In this document: positions 6,237 through 7,969 of the stretch, piece after piece
Position numbering within the stretch: position 1 is the stretch's first letter
How the letters are laid out: every line of letters starts with the position of its first letter
Source of the DNA: Acidimicrobiaceae bacterium
Lineage (GTDB): Bacteria > Actinomycetota > Acidimicrobiia > Acidimicrobiales > UBA8592
Reading direction: 5' to 3'
Assembly: GCA_002715405.1 (NCBI GenBank)
Contig: PAZD01000007.1
Location: 1 to 7,969 of the forward strand
Length of the DNA: 7,969 nt
Made by a program: the position numbers and the translations under genes
The notes under the pieces: model-generated
What the model was told of the DNA's origin: nothing
The model's database searches: none
Seen by the model: only the letters and a program-made list of their open reading frames with translations

Positions 6237-7135
6237 CATACTATTATATTATTAAATACCTTATATAAATTTAAAATTAATGATTCAATATAAATGATAT
6301 CACGATAAGAGAAATGTAAACTATGTTCATATTCAGCGATAATATTAATCATATTTATTATTTGTTGATCTTCTTTTTTTTTGATAATAATAAAATCAAT
6401 CAAATTGGAGAATAGTATATTTAATGGTAGATTCATCTCTTTTACCTCTGAGGAGAATTTTCTTATTTTATCTATTAATGTGATATCTATTTTTGATTCT
6501 AAAATATGAATGATTTGTAAACAATATTCTTTTATTTTATCTTTATATGGTAAATTATGTATATGGATTAGTATTGGTAGATCATATTTGGAACAATCAC
6601 TATATAAGATATTTGGATTATAATTATTTTTAATATATATATATTTGTCATATGATTTTGGATTAGGAATACGTATATATTGGAAACGACTTTGTATTGC
6701 TTTGATTACTTTTGTTAAATTATTGGTAATTAGGATAAATTTAGTTGTGAAGTATGATTTTTCAATAATTACTTTAAGACTATTTTGGATATAATCGGTG
6801 GTCGTTTGATAGTTATCGAGTATAATATATTTATGATTCAGTTGATAATGATCATATGTGTTACATAGATCTTTTAGAAACTTGATAAATTCGGATTTAT
6901 TAATGATATTATGACAATTTATAAAATAGTTATTTAGATGATTATGATAGGAGAAATGATCATTTTTTAATAATTTCGCAGATTGAATATTAAAAATTGT
7001 ATTAATTAAGAATGATTTCCCTACTTTTTCTTTTCCATAGATGAGTAAATGATTATGATCTTTATATTGGATCAAGTTATATATTTTTTCACCAATTTTA
7101 TAATGAATTGTATCGAGATGTGATAATATTTTCAT
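6236..7135 (-). CDS. Divergent clamp-loader-like AAA+ protein (RFC small-subunit-like)
   Basis: This 299-residue protein has a Walker A P-loop at 34-41 (GKEKVGKS). A Walker B-like strand follows at 104-110 (IILDNYQ), where the usual acidic Asp-Glu pair reads Asp-Asn. Then QNSLKVIIEK (117-126), sensor-1 type ILITNN (134-139) and IQSRF (147-151) appear. The order and spacing match replication factor C small subunits (QxxLRRxxE, then FILxxN, then SRC), with Cys of SRC replaced by Phe. C-terminal helices (about 195-295) would form the collar. RFC loads the PCNA sliding clamp for DNA synthesis. The damaged Walker B suggests this copy binds but may not hydrolyse ATP, like degenerate RFC subunits. 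It heads the minus-strand gene group and diverges from the gene at 7184 across 48 bp. It is very AT-rich (one sampled line is about 18% GC). Another AAA+ role is possible. Confidence 0.7.
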   Translation of the reverse strand: MKILSHLDTIHYKIGEKIYNLIQYKDHNHLLIYGKEKVGKSFLINTIFNIQSAKLLKNDHFSYHNHLNNYFINCHNIINKSEFIKFLKDLCNTYDHYQLNHKYIILDNYQTTTDYIQNSLKVIIEKSYFTTKFILITNNLTKVIKAIQSRFQYIRIPNPKSYDKYIYIKNNYNPNILYSDCSKYDLPILIHIHNLPYKDKIKEYCLQIIHILESKIDITLIDKIRKFSSEVKEMNLPLNILFSNLIDFIIIKKKEDQQIINMINIIAEYEHSLHFSYRDIIYIESLILNLYKVFNNIIV

Positions 7136-7183
7136 ATAAATATAATTAAGTTTACTTCTTAATATTTTTCTTTTATTAATAGT
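7136..7183. promoter_or_regulatory. 48-bp divergent promoter region
   Basis: This short gap must hold 5' signals for the minus-strand AAA+ gene (start 7135) and the plus-strand gene at 7184. It is almost entirely A/T. TTAATAGT at 7176-7183 abuts the plus-strand ATG and resembles the elements at 955-963 and 3986-3993. I saw no exact Mimivirus early motif AAAATTGA on either strand here. Confidence 0.35.
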
Positions 7184-7552
7184 ATGGATTTAATAATAAA
7201 ACCGAATACATTTAATAAAGATAAGATAAGATTTAAATATGGTAAGAGGTGTATTAAGATAATTTATGATTTAGACCATCTTAGGATGATAGGAATTACA
7301 TTAAAAATAATTCCAAAGAAGATTATTGAGGATGAACATTTTTTATTTCTTCATATTGGTGATGATAACACTATATTAAAGGAAATTGATGATTATTTTC
7401 ATAAAAAACATAATAGCTATCATAGATTTATAATTGATGATATAATCAAAGTGAAAAAACATCATAAGGTAAATCGTAACGAGGTATTTATTACATTAAA
7501 CAATCTTAAGAAGGTGGATCAAAAATTGAAGGTTCAAATATTTACAATATAA
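7184..7552 (+). CDS. Small protein of unknown function (122 residues)
   Basis: I cannot assign a function. The protein looks compact and alternates beta and helical stretches: IRFKYGKRCIKIIYDLDHLR (15-34), GITLKIIPKKI (37-47), FLFLHIGDD (53-61), a charged helix (63-75), then VFITLNNLKK and LKVQIFTI at the C-terminus (101-122). It is rich in Lys, Ile and His, with no Cys pair, signal peptide or membrane span. The general pattern, including the closing IFTI, reminds me of small conserved giant-virus proteins, but I cannot name a family. It is divergent from the AAA+ gene and 24 bp upstream of the next gene. Base composition matches its neighbours, and the frame is intact with a sensible start. 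Confidence 0.7.
   Translation: MDLIIKPNTFNKDKIRFKYGKRCIKIIYDLDHLRMIGITLKIIPKKIIEDEHFLFLHIGDDNTILKEIDDYFHKKHNSYHRFIIDDIIKVKKHHKVNRNEVFITLNNLKKVDQKLKVQIFTI
7522..7529 (+). promoter_or_regulatory. Possible AAAATTGA early-promoter motif before the gene at 7577
   Basis: AAAATTGA, the known Mimivirus early promoter octamer, occurs 47 bases upstream of the ATG at 7577, within the end of the preceding gene. The placement fits the family, but one or two copies are expected by chance in an AT-rich window of this size. Confidence 0.3.
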
Positions 7553-7557
7553 TATTT
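7536..7557 (+). terminator. Inverted repeat spanning the stop of the gene at 7184
   Basis: AAATATT (7536-7542) and AATATTT (7551-7557) are perfect reverse complements with an 8-base loop, straddling the TAA at 7550-7552. The position fits a Mimivirus-type 3'-end hairpin. The arms are pure A/T, so chance pairing is possible. Confidence 0.35.
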
Positions 7558-7576
7558 TCATATACTATTAGATTGG

Positions 7577-7828
7577 ATGGAAAAGGATAATATTACATTT
7601 ACACATTTATTAGCAAATCCATATCATTATAAAAAGAGGACTCAGAAGATAATAAGTGAGGATATTGATGATCATATTTTAAATCTATTTCATAAGAAAT
7701 TCCCAAATGTGCGAATTGAAAAAGAAGAATATTATCAAATTATCATCAAAATTGAAAAAATATTAATTGAAACAAGAATTCAAAAGATAATTGATCAAGT
7801 AATCGATCAAGTAATCGATGAACAATAA
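7577..7828 (+). CDS. Small hypothetical protein (83 residues) with C-terminal DQVI repeat
   Basis: No family is recognised. The protein is charged and probably mostly helical: residues 8-45 include THLLANPYHYKKR and DIDDHILNLFHKKFPNV, and residues 47-83 form a long Glu/Lys/Ile helix ending in two in-frame DQVI units. It has no Cys and no membrane span. The start is the first ATG, 24 bp after the previous stop; an AAAATTGA motif lies 47 bases upstream. The same strand, short spacing and similar composition to the flanking genes support a real gene, though its small size leaves some doubt. Confidence 0.6.
   Translation: MEKDNITFTHLLANPYHYKKRTQKIISEDIDDHILNLFHKKFPNVRIEKEEYYQIIIKIEKILIETRIQKIIDQVIDQVIDEQ
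7748..7755 (+). promoter_or_regulatory. Possible AAAATTGA motif before the gene at 7857
   Basis: A second AAAATTGA lies 101 bases upstream of the ATG at 7857, inside the preceding coding sequence. The distance is at the long end for this motif, and the codons here are A-rich anyway, so the call is weak. Confidence 0.2.
7793..7816 (+). repeat. Two tandem 12-bp repeats at a gene 3' end
   Basis: GATCAAGTAATC is present twice in a row (7793-7804, 7805-7816) and a third partial unit, GAT, follows. It is in frame and encodes DQVI twice, extending the C-terminal helix of the 83-residue protein. Perfect identity suggests recent duplication by slippage. Confidence 0.85.
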
Positions 7829-7856
7829 TTATTATACAAATTTTATCATTCTAAAG

Positions 7857-7969
7857 ATGAAAAAAGATATCTATAATGAATTACTAGATATAGATAGTAC
7901 CCTTGATAAGTCTAGGTTAAAAGATATGATCGATGAATATTTTCAAAAGAATACAATACATATGATCGC
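7857..7969 (+). CDS. Start of an unidentified protein, cut by the right edge
   Basis: An ATG at 7857, 28 bp after the preceding stop, opens a frame that runs uninterrupted to the window edge (37 codons plus two bases). The visible part begins MKKDIYNELLDIDSTL and continues with a charged, helical segment (DKSRLKDMIDEYFQK). The strand, spacing and codon use match the two genes before it. Too little is visible to suggest a function, and the gene could be short. Confidence 0.55.
   Translation, partial: MKKDIYNELLDIDSTLDKSRLKDMIDEYFQKNTIHMI

Noticed and set aside
7824..7833. AATAATTATT palindrome at the stop of the gene at 7577
   Set aside because: With a usable loop only three pairs remain, too weak to call a 3'-end hairpin.
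1..7969. tRNA genes, CRISPR arrays, insertion sequences, inteins or introns
   Set aside because: No cloverleaf, regular spaced repeats, transposase motifs, terminal inverted repeats, intein splicing motifs or interrupted domains were seen on either strand.
1..7969. Bacterial or plasmid origin of the window
   Set aside because: There are no Shine-Dalgarno sites or operon signals, and the SWIB, J-domain, RFC-like and IQ/Cys-His genes with A-rich leaders together fit a giant virus far better.

Overview
The window looks like a piece of a large eukaryotic DNA virus genome (Nucleocytoviricota), most likely a Mimivirus-like member of the Imitervirales. The sequence is AT-rich, with intronless, tightly packed genes on both strands, no Shine-Dalgarno sites and no bacterial operon signals. 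The gene set is typical of giant viruses: a putative T7 gp2.5-like/DUF5871-like single-strand binding protein, a Cys/His plus IQ-like conserved viral protein, a SWIB/MDM2-domain protein, a J-domain protein, an HExxH metallopeptidase and a divergent clamp-loader-like AAA+ protein. Family calls come from motif reading only; no database search was possible.

Layout. Positions 1-772 (minus) hold the putative ssDNA-binding protein, cut by the left edge inside its acidic tail. Positions 773-963 are a divergent regulatory region with a TATA-like box and a striking A-rich leader. Three plus-strand genes follow: the Cys/His-IQ protein (964-1995), a 629-residue protein with SAP-like, Tudor-like and very basic segments (2019-3908), and the SWIB protein (3996-4589). 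The SWIB gene runs 65 bp into the end of the convergent metallopeptidase gene. Three minus-strand genes (metallopeptidase, J protein, AAA+ protein; 4525-7135) are packed with a 23-bp overlap and a 9-bp gap. From 7184 the coding strand flips again, with two small unknown genes and a third cut by the right edge.

How it may work together. The putative SSB and the clamp-loader-like protein point to genome replication. The SWIB protein and its basic-tailed neighbour could act on viral chromatin, transcription or genome packaging. The J protein and metallopeptidase suggest protein folding and processing. The SSB and SWIB genes stand out as probably highly expressed: both have A-rich leaders and markedly GC-richer codons than their neighbours.

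Expression signals. Perfect inverted repeats lie at or just after the stop codons of five genes (964, 2019, 5615, 6236 and 7184 genes), matching the hairpin rule for Mimivirus mRNA 3' ends. The nearest thing to a new element here is the 629-residue putative chromatin-type protein paired with SWIB. No gap longer than 300 bases lacks a gene, and I saw no tRNA, CRISPR array, transposon or intein.
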